Assembly: GCA_947359465.1 (NCBI GenBank)
Contig: OX375877.1
Coordinates: 67,434,698-67,498,697 of the forward strand
DNA: 64,000 bases
Reading direction: 5' to 3'
Source: Metellina segmentata
Taxonomy: Eukaryota > Arthropoda > Arachnida > Araneae > Tetragnathidae
Shown: positions 52,627 to 63,343 of the stretch, in pieces
Position numbering within the stretch: the first letter of the stretch is position 1
Layout: the number at the start of each line of letters is the position of its first letter
The notes under the pieces: generated by a model
What the model saw: the letters and a program-made list of their open reading frames with translations, nothing else
Database searches by the model: none
What the model was told of the DNA's origin: nothing
Program-made: the position numbers and the translations under genes

Positions 52627-53627
52627 AACTGTAACTGTAACTCCTGCCGAATTAGATCGCCGCCCGCGCGATCATTAACAGAAGCGGCTCAATCCCATGA
52701 TAGTACTATACGCAAGTCCAACTTGATTGGCTAGTTTCACGGGCTTGGCTTCACTTGGATATCTCGCCAATCTGATTGTTGCAGTAACCATTTGATTTTG
52801 AATATGCGTGTTGTTTCGTAGAAATACAATACATACACTAGCGCCTCAGCGTACAGCGTAAGTGTCCGACAAGTTGACTCTGATTTGCTCCTCATATATA
52901 TGTTGTATGGTTGTTGTTAGTAGTATTTCTTGCCAACTTATATATTGAGGGTACTTATACTTTAAAGAGCTTCTTTTCGTGAAGCAACGATGGCCTAATG
53001 GCTAAAGTCACCCACCTTCAGATTAGCGTCGGCAGCGGAGACTGACTTCTAGTGTTGGAACCCAGCTGGCGGAAAAATTTTTAGATCCTCCAAATTATTT
53101 TTGAATAATTCCAATTTAATTCCTTTTTTTTCTAATTTACTTTTCCTAATTTTTAATACCCTTTTCATATTTTTCCAAGCTTCCGTTGATTTCACATAAA
53201 TAATCTAAGAACCACTCCTGAACTCACTACCAGCTGATATTTTTCCGCCCCTCTGCCGTCCCCTTTGCTTTAGGATGTTGGTGTCGTATCCACCGCTGGC
53301 TTAGGACCATTCTAATGTAACAAAAAGCATACATAAAACACTAACTTATATAATTATTAACTTATATAATAAAAGGATACAATTTTCGGCTCCCACCTCT
53401 ACCCACCCATAGCCATGGATCTGAAAAGAAAAGAAGAAAGCAGAAAGGAAGAGATAAATCGCCAACAACTATAAACTTTGATGACATACGTATCTAGGTC
53501 ATGTGATCCGATATGCCAATCAAGTTAGACTTGCGTAAAGTACTATCATGGGATTGAGGCGCCTGTATCATTAACTGTGACTGTAGTGAAGAACTCCGCC
53601 GAATGAGATCGCTTCCGCGCGATCATT
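52627..53627. repeat. inverted repeats nested inside direct repeats
   Basis: Direct repeats of about 53 bp ('actgta...ccgaat.agatcgc..ccgcgcgatcatt') at 52627-52679 and 53573-53627 enclose 44-bp inverted arms at 52688-52731 and 53515-53558 (ctcaatcccatgatagtact / agtactatcatgggattgag). 52981-53030 has a weak tRNA-like box A string. No ORF. Confidence 0.55.
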
Positions 53628-53799
53628 CCAGAGACGAATGACGAAGACGAACGACGATGACGCTTTTCTATGTTTAGTACTTCCGTTTAGTCATTTTATG
53701 TCCAGTCCTGTTATGTTTAGTCCTTTTATGTTAAATTAAATGTTTTTTTCTATCAAACTGTGTCTTTATCTTACAAAAGGTATAGTAACAAAAATAATT

Positions 53800-53882
53800 C
53801 TTTGCAAAATAAATGCGTTATTTGTAAATTAGGCTGTTTTTTTTTTTTTTTGAAGGCACACCACTCGGCCCACTACATTACA
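53800..53882 (+). repeat. repeat family C, right part
   Basis: 'gcaaaataaatgcgttatttgtaaattaggctgtttt' and 'gaaggcacaccactcggcccactacattaca' match the right half of family C. It lies in the same orientation as 51880-52021, as if a 1.8-kb insertion split one copy. Confidence 0.6.
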
Positions 53883-54013
53883 CTCTCCTAGGTACGGGAG
53901 TGTGTTGGTGTTGTAATGGTAGATATTACTTGACTTATAGTACCCACTACTAAGTCGAGTCTCATCGCGTAGTAGAAGACGATCGACACTCTATTCGCAA
54001 TCCTTCCTTTCAG

Positions 54014-54526
54014 GCCGAAGTCATACGGAACCGTGATCTGAAGAAGAGTGTCGGGAATGTCGCAAGTGCCCTCCGTGACGCCTGCGACGCCCTCAACTAT
54101 CTGGCCAACAACGACATCGCCTCGCCTGAGATAGCTGCTATCCTCTCCCCGGCCTTGGAGGAGGACGTGGACGAGGCCCTGCACGACGTGGTGGGGGAGA
54201 TCCAGGACGTGGCCGACGGCCTGCGGAACGTGTCCGGCACCCTACGAGGGCTGTCCAACCGCATTCGGGACCTTTCGGACGCGCTACTGGAGGACGAGAT
54301 GATGGAGGAGGCCAAAGGTTACGAGGACAGGTTCTCAGGGGAGATATTGAAGGTACCAGTTGATGAGAACGAGGACAAGCACTCCACGGAGCAGGAAGCA
54401 TCGGACGTTGTCAAGGGCTTCGAGGACAATTTCTCCGCGGAGCTAGAGGTCTTGGATGAGCGGGAATCATCGGACATGGACGCTCATTTGAAGGACTTGG
54501 ACTCCAGACCACCTTCCTCTAAATAA
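54014..54526 (+). CDS. last coding exon of the unrecognised acidic helical protein
   Basis: The acceptor tccttcctttcag is strong. The exon then runs open for 170 codons to TAA at 54524-54526. It is clearly GC-rich, unlike the flanks. It encodes helical, heptad-like sequence: VASALRDACDALNYLANND, EDVDEALHDVVGEIQDVAD, then LRGLSNRIRDLSDALLED. The tail is acidic and carries two related units, KGYEDRFSGEILKV and KGFEDNFSAELEVL. The C-terminus is SRPPSSK. The poly(A) signal overlaps the stop codon. No transposon motif is present. It could be a coiled-coil adaptor or a lineage-specific gene; function is unknown. Its phase 0 start suits the exon at 35239-35394. Confidence 0.65.
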   Translation, partial: AEVIRNRDLKKSVGNVASALRDACDALNYLANNDIASPEIAAILSPALEEDVDEALHDVVGEIQDVADGLRNVSGTLRGLSNRIRDLSDALLEDEMMEEAKGYEDRFSGEILKVPVDENEDKHSTEQEASDVVKGFEDNFSAELEVLDERESSDMDAHLKDLDSRPPSSK

Positions 54527-54527
54527 A
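54522..54527 (+). terminator. poly(A) signal overlapping the stop codon
   Basis: AATAAA spans the last sense codon and the TAA stop. A G/T-rich stretch (ctttgttgtgtagttatttt) follows 20-40 bases later, as expected of a cleavage region. The 3' UTR would be only about 20-30 nt. Confidence 0.6.
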
Positions 54528-54655
54528 GCATTCAGCCTATTGAAACTCTTTGTTGTGTAGTTATTTTAACCAGGTATTTTTGAGAAACTCCATAGGGGGT
54601 TACTTTTTTTTGTCGAAATCGAGTTTTCAGTAATAATCAATTCTTTAGAGGTAGT

Positions 54656-54890
54656 CGCATTGTCTCTCTCTATCTATATATTAAAAAAATGTTACCGACG
54701 CCGTCGACGCCGCAGTATTGAAAACTGTGTTGTTTAGCTCGATTTTAGACGGTTTCCCGAGAAAGTACTGATCGGAAAAAAAAAAAATTAACATGGTTTG
54801 TTCTTCATCGTATTCCCTGGACAATTTTTAAGATTTTTTTTTCCGATGCCGCTATTAGTTTAGGGTTTACTAGGGGGCCTGCCCCCTGCT
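54656..54890 (+). mobile_element. Helitron-like family 2, truncated copy
   Basis: 'tatattaaaaaaatgttaccg', 'gattttagacggtttcccgagaaag' and 'ttcttcatcgtattccctggacaat' match the copy at 60.6-61.3 kb. At 54870 it meets 'actagggggcctgccccctgctcgc', the reverse-strand 3' end of a related element. Confidence 0.55.
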
Positions 54891-55125
54891 CGCTTACGCT
54901 CGCCAACCCCCGTTATAAGAACAGTTGTTCTTGTGTTCTGGTTGCTACTGTTCTAGTGGTCGAACATCGATGCATATCAGTGCCTGTGTTCTGATCGATC
55001 AAGAACATGAAATCTAGTGCTATTCTGGATAAGAACACAAATAAGGACAGATATGCTGTAGATTTGAGAGAAAGGGAGACGTGTTTTTGCACAAAACGAT
55101 GCGGCGTGTACATCTTTTACTTAGT

Positions 55126-55660
55126 ATTATATCTCTCAATATTTAAAAAAAATTTCCGCCGCCGCAGGATTGAAAACTCGCTTTTTTTTACTCGATTATT
55201 AGACAGTTTCCCCGAGAAAGTACGGATCAGAAAATTACAAAATTGACCTGGTGTGTTCAAAATTGTACAGAGAACAAGACGAGTAAAATTTTTTTTTACG
55301 ATGCGGCTATTCGTTTAGGGTTTATTAAATGTCAAAGTTGAAAGAGCGAAATTTCTAATGCGAGTGAGCAAAATACGTACAAATTTGTAGCCTCCAGCCG
55401 AGATTTTTTTTTAGAGTACCTCTAAACGTGAACTTTTGCAGGAAACCGAGTTTTTTTTATAAATTTCAATATGGTTCCTAATAACATTTTTTTTTTAAAT
55501 TCGGGAAAAATCGGAACATTTTTGTTACTGTTTTTTAAAACTGTCATATCTATATCTTATTACTATTATCTTTTACATTTGAAAACATTGTAGGGAACCT
55601 TAGAATGTCCTCTTTCTTACGGTAGAATTATTTTTAAATTTTTGCGAGCGGAGGGGAGCA
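55126..55660 (+). mobile_element. Helitron-like family 2, longer copy
   Basis: From 'atctctcaatatttaaaaaaaatttccgccgccgcaggattgaaaa' to 'gtcctctttcttacggtagaatta' it follows the same order as the copy at 60635-61328. The 3' CTAG end is not preserved. Confidence 0.55.
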
Positions 55661-56312
55661 CGAGCAAAGCCACCTGGTTGTAAAAATAAATGTGCGTGTC
55701 CCTCTGTTCTTGGCCACTACTACACACATTGTCTATCAAATTAGACATCGCTCGGTCTCTGACAAAGGTTTTCATTTATATGGGAAACCTAAATGGCCAT
55801 TTTTTTGTTGCTGTCGAAATTGAGTTTTCAGTAATAATTGGTTTTTGAGGGTAGACGCATAGTTTAGAAAAGGAATCCCATTTTTCAGGTCAATCTGCTC
55901 AGTGCCGGGCCATATTGAAGTTTTCGTTTCTCAACAACGAGGTTGCGGCGTGAACGTGGGACTAGTGTGCGAACCAGTCCGACGTTCACTTTCACTATGC
56001 TTATCAATGATTGTAAGCTTTTATTGAACATTCGACAGTTGGGTTCCTTGATGACACCTATTGCATTGGTGCTTATTGCCCTTCATTTATACGATTGTTT
56101 ATCGTTTGAAAATGTTTCGATTCGGAAATAAACAAAAATGAAATCCCCCTAACCGATCGTCTTGCATACAGAAAGAAAGCTTTTTCAAATTCAAAGTTTC
56201 TAGCAAATTATTTTTACACACATTTAATAGCGCTGAACGAATAACCTTATAGACATCGGAACAAAAGTTAGGCTTTATTTCCGAACGATTGTACTTTGTC
56301 CTATTAGGGATG

Positions 56313-56804
56313 GCGACTGGTTAAGGTAATGGTAATATTAGTTAACGTCGTACTAGAGCAACACAACGGGCTATTGACGACGATCCGGAATCAGTCCCTT
56401 AAGGGAAAGATTCGAGGACAACACCTCGTAATTTTGAACCACGGTCAGATGACGAAGCAACACCTGAGCTGGCACCCCACTCTCCAAACTTCCACGCCAA
56501 CCCAACGTGAGCGACTGGTTAAGGTGTTAGCCTCTAGATCGGAAGGTTCGTGGTTCGAATGCAGGTCAGGACATGGCTGGTACACCTTAAATCTGTGGTG
56601 GCCGAAATTCCTCACGCTGGGTTGGTGTGGAAGTTTGGAGAATGGGGTTCCAGCTCATGTGTTGCCTCGTCATCTGTCCGTGGTTCAAAATTACGTGGTG
56701 ATATCTTCGGTGTTTTCCCTTCGTGTTTAATCCCAGACCGTCGTCAATAGCCAGTTGTGTTGCTCTAGTACGATGGTAATTAAAAAATACCATTACCACA
56801 TTAT
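56313..56804 (+). mobile_element. fold-back SINE family B composite with 12-bp TSD
   Basis: It is flanked by ctattagggatg at 56301-56312 and 56805-56816. Inside: a short head piece (gcgactggttaaggt), an antisense family B body (about 56327-56507), a second head with box A-like gactggttaaggtgt and box B ggttcgaatgc, then the sense body to 56804. The two bodies are inverted and would pair over about 180 bp. A single target duplication surrounds the whole, so it went in as one unit. Confidence 0.8.
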
Positions 56805-57009
56805 CTATTAGGGATGTTACCAATAATGATTTCACAGTAACAGTTCTAACTGTGACTGCTACTGTAGCATATCTGTAATTGTGATTCTAAACTAACTGAA
56901 TCTGGTTGATTATAAAGTGTGTCTGCACACAGGATGCTCTTATTTATGTTTTAAAAATTTTTACTAGTACACTCAGTGAAAGAAAAACACAGCTCAGTCA
57001 GTACCGTCA

Positions 57010-57762
57010 TCTCTACTATTATAAAAGGAAGTGTTTGTGTGTTTGTTTTTTGGTGGCCGCAAAACCCTGACGATTATATAGCACTTCCAGCAATGAGATT
57101 TGGCACACAGGTAGTCCGAAATTTTTGCAATTTTTGGGTCGCGGCGAATTTTAAAATTCAATCTAAAACATTTTAAAATGAATTTAATGAAATTTAATTA
57201 TTATTGTTTTCTTTGGAATGGTAACCACATAAAGATATGACAGATTCTAAATTTATTTTTCCCATTTCCGTTTTTATTTTGTGCAGAGGAATGATTTTCC
57301 AGCAGAGGATAAAAAAAATAATTTTAACTTTAGTTATGAAGTTCGTTTTTCTATCTCCTAGACCGTTAAAGATGAAGTAAAAATTTCAAAGGATTTGAAA
57401 TCTGCGGAAATTTCACTTTAGATCGATACCTAAAAATATGATTTTCTTTGAATAATAAATAATTTTAAAATTGACTACATCTTTTATATTTTCGAAAGAG
57501 ATTGTGACATCACGTGAAACAGATTGCATCTTCTGCCCTTCGTGTTAAAAAAAAGAAACATATCACATTTCCTGTTCCATTCCATTTCCAGTAATGAGAG
57601 TAAAAAATAAAAAACATTTGGACTGGGAATGTTAATTATTTTTCGTAAAATCGGAATCGCTATAGATAGATTGAAAATTTCAACACATTTGAAATCTGCA
57701 GAAAATTTTACACCAGATTAATAACTTACACCACTGGCACGGGCTAGCCACGCAGTGGCTAG
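57010..57762 (+). mobile_element. non-autonomous Helitron, copy 3
   Basis: It starts A|TCTCTACTATTATAAAAGG and ends GGGCTAGCCACGCAGTGGCTAG|T with a clear hairpin. The 753-bp interior carries the shared 'gatttgaaatctgcgg' blocks and no ORF. Confidence 0.82.
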
Positions 57763-57931
57763 TAGCTTATATCGCCAGGGAACCCGAGAATTTCTTTTCA
57801 TACAGAGAACAACTACAATATCCACGAATTAAAAAAAACCTTTAATCAAACGCAATACCACTCAATAAACTTTCAATTTAAACTGAATTAAACATTTATG
57901 TTTAGCTAATGAGCCATTTTTTATATTACTA

Positions 57932-58130
57932 GGGGACTCCGCCCCCTGCTCGCTAACCCCGTGAATGAATACCGTACCGTAATTGTCCCGTAAGAAAGAA
58001 TATATTCTAGGGTTTCCTGCGATGTTTTCAAATTTAAAAACTAATAGTAATAAGATATAAATATGATATTTAAAAAAAATAGCAGAAATGTACCTTTTTT
58101 CCCGAATTTCAAAAATATATATATAAATAA
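57932..58130 (-). mobile_element. Helitron-like family 2, 3' end copy on the minus strand
   Basis: 'actaggggactccgccccctgctcgc' is a reverse-strand CTAG|T end with a GGGGCGGAGTCCCC hairpin. The following 'ccgtaagaaagaatatattctagggtt' is the reverse complement of the 3' part of the copy at 60.6-61.3 kb. Confidence 0.6.
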
Positions 58131-58149
58131 TATTCTTATATACTGTAGT

Positions 58150-60560
58150 TTATATTTCTATGTCTGTCGGTGGTATGTGTTCTGTAATTCTGAGATATTT
58201 TCTCGTCACGTTATAGGATTGATCACTAAATGACAGTTGACTAGTTCCATGCGTGACTCACACTAAAAGTGAGCTAAACTTGAATCTTAAAGCTACCATA
58301 AAAAAATTATTATTACAATAAAATGAGATTTGCAACTTGTTTTACTTTAGTAAAGGTTTCATTTATATATATTAGCTACTAAATTTCATTTATCTTACTG
58401 GGTATTCTCTGTACATGAGGAAACTGAGCTGTGACCCACACTACATGAAAGGGAAGTGATACTTTGATTAAGTACAAAAACTCTTGTTTCTTCCTCTGTT
58501 GATTATCAAAAAATTTTGTTTTAAAATTATTGTTACTTCCAATAATTGTACTTTAATAGCAGATTATTAATAGATTAATTAAATACATAATTAATTTATA
58601 ACATGACATTTTGTTTGTGACTCACACTACACGGCAAATGTGACCCACACTACACTTCACAAAAACATTTTTACTGACAATTGGAACACTAAGAAAACAT
58701 ACGTTCGAAACATTTTTATTGACAATTGAAACACTAAGAAAACATACATTAGAAACATTTTTCTTAATCTTGCATAATAAAATCTAGAAAACATATTATC
58801 CCATGTTTAAGTCATTGAACTTAACATTTAAAAATGTATAGTGCATTCGTTTATCAAATGCTGGTTCAGGGAGTCTATTTACTGAATGATCACTAAAATC
58901 AATTTAAGATATGTCCTCTGTTTTAGGCCAAGAAAATTTTAAAGTGTCTTTATCAAAGCGCAAAAATTGAATTGTGAGTGTGATTGATATGAACGCACTT
59001 TCTTCCATGTGGATATAAACTCTACTTTTGATTCTGGGTATTGCCAAATTCTAAAACATAAACTTTGTGTCCACTTTTGAATACAGAAGTTTAACCTATT
59101 AAGTACATAATTTATTAGAAAAAATGAATAAAAATCTAACTTTAAAATTCTGTGTTATGGTGTACTTTGGCATGGAATTAGCCAGTTATAAATAAATAAG
59201 TTTCGAATAGCTGGTTTTAACAACAATGTAATAAAGTAACTTCTGTCTCAAAAACTGATTATCAAACTTAGAAGTGCAAAAGTTCCAATCACTGAAATTA
59301 AATATTCCTATCAAGCGAATTTATCTCAAAGAAAAATCACGTGCTTTAGGAAACATAAATATCAACTGACTTATTGATAATTCGAAAAATCGAATTCGTC
59401 TCGATGAGGTTTTACAGAAGCAATATTCTGCAGAAAAAGTCCACAGGAAATTTAATTTTCTTTCGAAAGTTTCGGTCCGTAAGCTTTCGTTCACAGAAAC
59501 TCGTCACGCTGATAGATTGGATTAGAATGTAAATTAGAATGTAAACAAGACCGACACTGATTCTTCCAAACAGCTCGCAGCTAACGATAACGAAACCATG
59601 CTGTCTTTTCCAAGATCAATGAATAAAGCCTTTCGATTTCTTATTATACTTTCTAATCGTTATCGAAGAGCGCGTATCGAATCACAGATAACCGCCATCA
59701 GCATTCGATACGGCGTTTCTTGAAAAGCTTAATGAATTGCTAAGAAAGGAAATGAAAGCCGACACGTGCAATGGATATTCAAGGTCCATTCTTGCCTTAT
59801 TGAAACAGATGCATATGCTTAATGACCGGTGAAATTTATTGACGATTTTGTAATGAACGAGTAAGAGCATTCGCCTAGCAGTGCGCATGCCCCAACTGAA
59901 CTGTTGGAAAGCATTTGATTGGCGGATGTTTTACCCTTTGTGTTAAAAAGTTAAAAGCAAGGATCAGACGTAAAGATTTATTACAGTGTCTACAACTGGA
60001 GAAGTTCGAATTTAAGCATGGAACGCCATCTCGGACTGGAATGTAATGGAGTGGAACAAAGACTTCTGAGTTTTTCGCTGGATCAGACATCGAAGTAAAG
60101 CTCGTTTTATTCATTTACTTTTGTCGTGATTCGACTTGTTTTTTTTTTCTTTCAATTTTTGCCAAAGAAATTCTGTTTGAATACCTTTCCTGGGGTGACC
60201 AACTTTCATCCATGAATTCAATGGATCGCGATAAATTGTGAGCATTTTTAGCGGCACGAGGTTTGCTCCAAAAATGTTCATGGAATTAAAAATATTGAAT
60301 AAAACTTTTAATTTATCTTCTACATGTGGGGCACAAAATAAAAAAAAAATTTGTAAATTTGCATGTTTCTTAGTCTTTAGTTGATCTGTGGGTCATTCCA
60401 CGTGAAATGAGCAAAAACCAGGGAAAACCTGCGGTCGTATGGCAATGGATTTCCATGAAATTCGGTACAGGGGTTTAGTTTATGCATAAATAACGATATC
60501 CAAAACATCAGGTTCGAAATTAAATATTTTCGAAGTTTGAGGCATTTTAAGGACTTGTAA
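58150..60560. other. no gene recognised
   Basis: This is AT-rich unique-looking sequence. Phrases such as 'gtgacccacactacac' and 'aacactaagaaaacatac' repeat locally near 58.2-58.75 kb, a short diverged local repeat. Open frames at 59682-60114 (minus) look random. Confidence 0.4.
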
Positions 60561-60634
60561 CTTTGAAGAGCAGTTGTGAGCAGGGCTATAGTGGAGGGTA
60601 TACGGTGGTATACGCGCCGTATACCCCTCTGCTT

Positions 60635-61328
60635 TCTCTCTATATTAAAAAAAAGTTACCGCCGCAGCCGCAGGATTGAAAACTGTGTTGTTTAGCTCGA
60701 TTCTTAGACGGTTTCAAGAGAAGGTACTGATCAGAAAAAAACGAAATTAACATGGTTTGTTCTTCATCGTATTCCCTGGACAATTGTTAAGATTTTTTTT
60801 TTCCGATGCGGCTTTTAGTTTAGGATTTATTAAGTGTCAAAATTGAAAAAGCGAAATTTCTTCCGCGAGTGAACAAAACACATACACATTTTCAGTCTTC
60901 AGCCGTGAGTTTTTTTTAAGAGTACCTCTCAACGTGAATGTTTGCAGCTCGTCGAGTTTTTTTAGAAATTTCAATTTTGTTCTTGATAATATTTTTTTTT
61001 GAAATTCGGGAAAAATCGGGACATTTTCGTTATTTTTTTAAAAACTGTCGTATCTATATCTTATTACAATTAGTTTTTAATTTTGAAAATATCGTATTAT
61101 ACCTCAGAATGTACTCTTTCTTACGGTACAATTATTTTTGAAATTGGTTAATAAATAAATTCAATGCAATCAAAAGTTGGTCATGCAAACTTCGGAATCT
61201 TTGGATATTTTCACTACTTTTTGTTAAAACTGTAATATCTACAGCTAAATTCTATTATTTTTTAAATTTGAGAACATCACTGAATACATTACATAATTAC
61301 CACTGAATGCATTTACGGAGCCCCCTAG
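60635..61328 (+). mobile_element. Helitron-like family 2, most complete copy
   Basis: It starts TCTCTCTATATTAAAAAAAAG and ends GGAGCCCCCTAG|T at 61325-61328. The 694-bp interior is non-coding. Just upstream, gggtatacgg...ccgtataccc at about 60597-60626 is a separate short palindrome. Confidence 0.6.
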
Positions 61329-61454
61329 TTTCTTAAAAACTACGTACATGCTTTGCTTTTCCTAGAAAACATCGCGTTACACTGTACGCACTGAGGCGGG
61401 TAGGGGGAAAGGGGGGGGATAGAGTGCCTATATAATCGTATTATATATGCACTA

Positions 61455-61920
61455 AGTTCCTGTTCACACGAGGTGTTTTTAACGAGCGTTTGGCGAGGCT
61501 TTCGAGGTCCGCTTTTCGTAAGCATTAAATTATGTTTTTTTTATTCATCTAATTCAAGTTTCTATCGTTGCGATCATTGAAGATAGAGTAAAAATTTCAA
61601 CGGATTTGAAATCTGCGGAAAATTTTACAGCAGATCGATGCCTTAAATGTGATTTTCTTTAAATTTTTAATTAAAAATGAAGTAAAAATAATTAAATAAT
61701 CAAATGGTATATAATTAATCTGATATTGGTATCGATCTGCCATAGAATTTTACGCTGATTTGAAAACCGTTGAAATTTTACTCTATCTTCAACGATCGCA
61801 AGGATAGAAACTTGAATTAGTGGACGTCATTATAAAAAAACATTTTTAATGTTTACGAAAAGAGGACCTCGAAAGCCTCGTCGAAAGCCCGTTAGAAACG
61901 CCTCTTGTGAACAGGGCCCA
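61455..61920. mobile_element. ~465-bp palindromic fold-back element
   Basis: The left arm (cctgttcacacgaggtg..., gaggctttcgaggtcc.cttttcgtaa, ctaattcaagtttctatc, gaagatagagtaaaaatttcaa) reappears inverted on the right, ending cctcttgtgaacaggg. Arms are about 230 bp and imperfect. The inner part is the same 'gatttgaaatctgcgg' block found in the Helitrons. Confidence 0.75.
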
Positions 61921-62079
61921 AGGTTGGGAGGGGGGAGAACCTCAGAGCCAGCATTTCCTGTTTTGTGCCAAAGAGTTGTCCCGTGATGCGAACCAGTATA
62001 GACAAAGTAGCATTTATGGAAAGGGATAGAATTAGTTAGCATATTTCTCCTATCTGTCGTTATGGTTCATTGGTTAAAG

Positions 62080-62735
62080 GCAATAAATTTTACTTAGAAA
62101 ACAAAATCCGAAACGGAAGAATTATATGAGTGGAAAAAGGTATCTTGTGAAATAGAGACCGCGGATAATATTTCTGCATGTAAATCGCATATTGACAGAG
62201 ATAATTCTCTAGATTTAAAAGCAAAAATAACATGGCTCGAAGTATGGACTAATTGTCAGAAAAAACATGCATGGCTTATTAGTGGGAAACTGGGCTGCAA
62301 TTTCTGTTCCACTGTCAAAACTTTAGGGCCTTTTAAAGAATAAAAAGAGTACGCACCTCTGAGGAATGGAGCAACTCCATAGTTGAAGCTTCCTGAAAGG
62401 ATCGCAGTTGCAAGCTGCTATCCAATCTCCGAACTAAAATAAAAAAAAACACTTGCAATTTGACGGTTATAAGACAGCTGGTCTGAAGACAGCTATTGGA
62501 ATCTAAGGAAGAAAAAGAGGTGGAACAGTACATTGAAAAATTAAATTCAGTAGCTAAAGAAACGACAATAAAAGTTTACAGAACTGCCTATTACTTATCC
62601 AAAGAAGAATAGGGCTTTTTCAGATCATAAGAATATAATCAATATGCAAGAGCTAAATGGTATAAACCTTGGTTTTATTCTACATTCGCGATATTCAGCT
62701 ACGAATATAATTAATCCTATAGCTAATAGCATGAC
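62080..62735 (+). pseudogene. broken hAT/KIAA1586-like coding relic
   Basis: The plus strand carries a zinc-finger-like stretch (WTNCQKKHAWLISG then KLGCNFCSTVKTLGPFK), then across a frameshift VRTSEEWSNSIVEAS, NLRTKIKK, then KVYRTAYYLSK and FSDHKNIINMQELNGINLG, ILHSRYSATNII. This motif order is that of KIAA1586-like proteins derived from hAT transposases. At least two stops and two or three frameshifts make it dead. The catalytic and dimerisation parts are absent; repeat family C begins immediately after. Confidence 0.65.
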
Positions 62736-63105
62736 CGCCACTGACCTTTGATTCCAAATGCCTGAAACAGATGGCCGAGCCCTGCTGATGAATGTCGCAA
62801 CAGCTGTACCGTTAGTTTTGGGGTGCCAGTGATTTGTGGCTGGCGGAATGAGGGGTCTGCCGACAAAGGCAGATACGTTGTAGAGCTCCAGGGAAGCGGA
62901 GGTTTTTGTTTTGCGGTGCTCGTTGATGAGGCCGCGGCTGTTCAGTTTTTTGCCAGTTTCGCACCACCCATGTCATAGGGATGCAAATCTCTAGTGTAAA
63001 AAGTGTACAGATAATTAATTGCAAAATAAAATGCAAGTTATTTTTAAACTAGGCTGTTTCGTTTTGTAGAAAGGCACACCACTCGGTCCACTACGTTACA
63101 GCACC
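62731..63105 (+). repeat. repeat family C, uninterrupted copy
   Basis: It runs from ccactgacctttgattccaaa to ggtccactacgttaca without the jockey insertion seen in the 27.8-kb copy, so it serves as the reference for that insertion. It ends abruptly with no recognised terminal repeats. Confidence 0.7.
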
Positions 63106-63311
63106 AATGTAATGGACGTTATAAAAAACATGAAGAGGCCACCTACGAGTTCCACATCTCGTGGTACATTTCCGTAGCATCTGATGTATTACATCTTCGA
63201 CACATTTAGTATGATTGTAATAAGTGACAGTGTTCGGCGTATTTGCGCTGTTGGTGAGCAAATTCGTGTGCATGGTGCTAAGAGGCGTGCCATTCTTTTG
63301 ATACACACAGA

Positions 63312-63312
63312 C

Positions 63313-63340
<28 letters not shown>
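63312..63340. repeat. (CT)n microsatellite
   Basis: About 14 uninterrupted CT units, followed by TATATA. Confidence 0.95.

Positions 63341-63343
<3 letters not shown>

Noticed and set aside
54097..54401. Minus-strand GC-rich frames opposite the last exon of the unknown gene
   Set aside because: They are Pro/Arg/Ser-rich antisense frames without splice or start context; the plus strand has a strong acceptor and poly(A) signal.
59682..60114. Minus-strand frames of 68 and 79 codons
   Set aside because: They are short, unrelated to any family I recognise and have no splice or promoter support.
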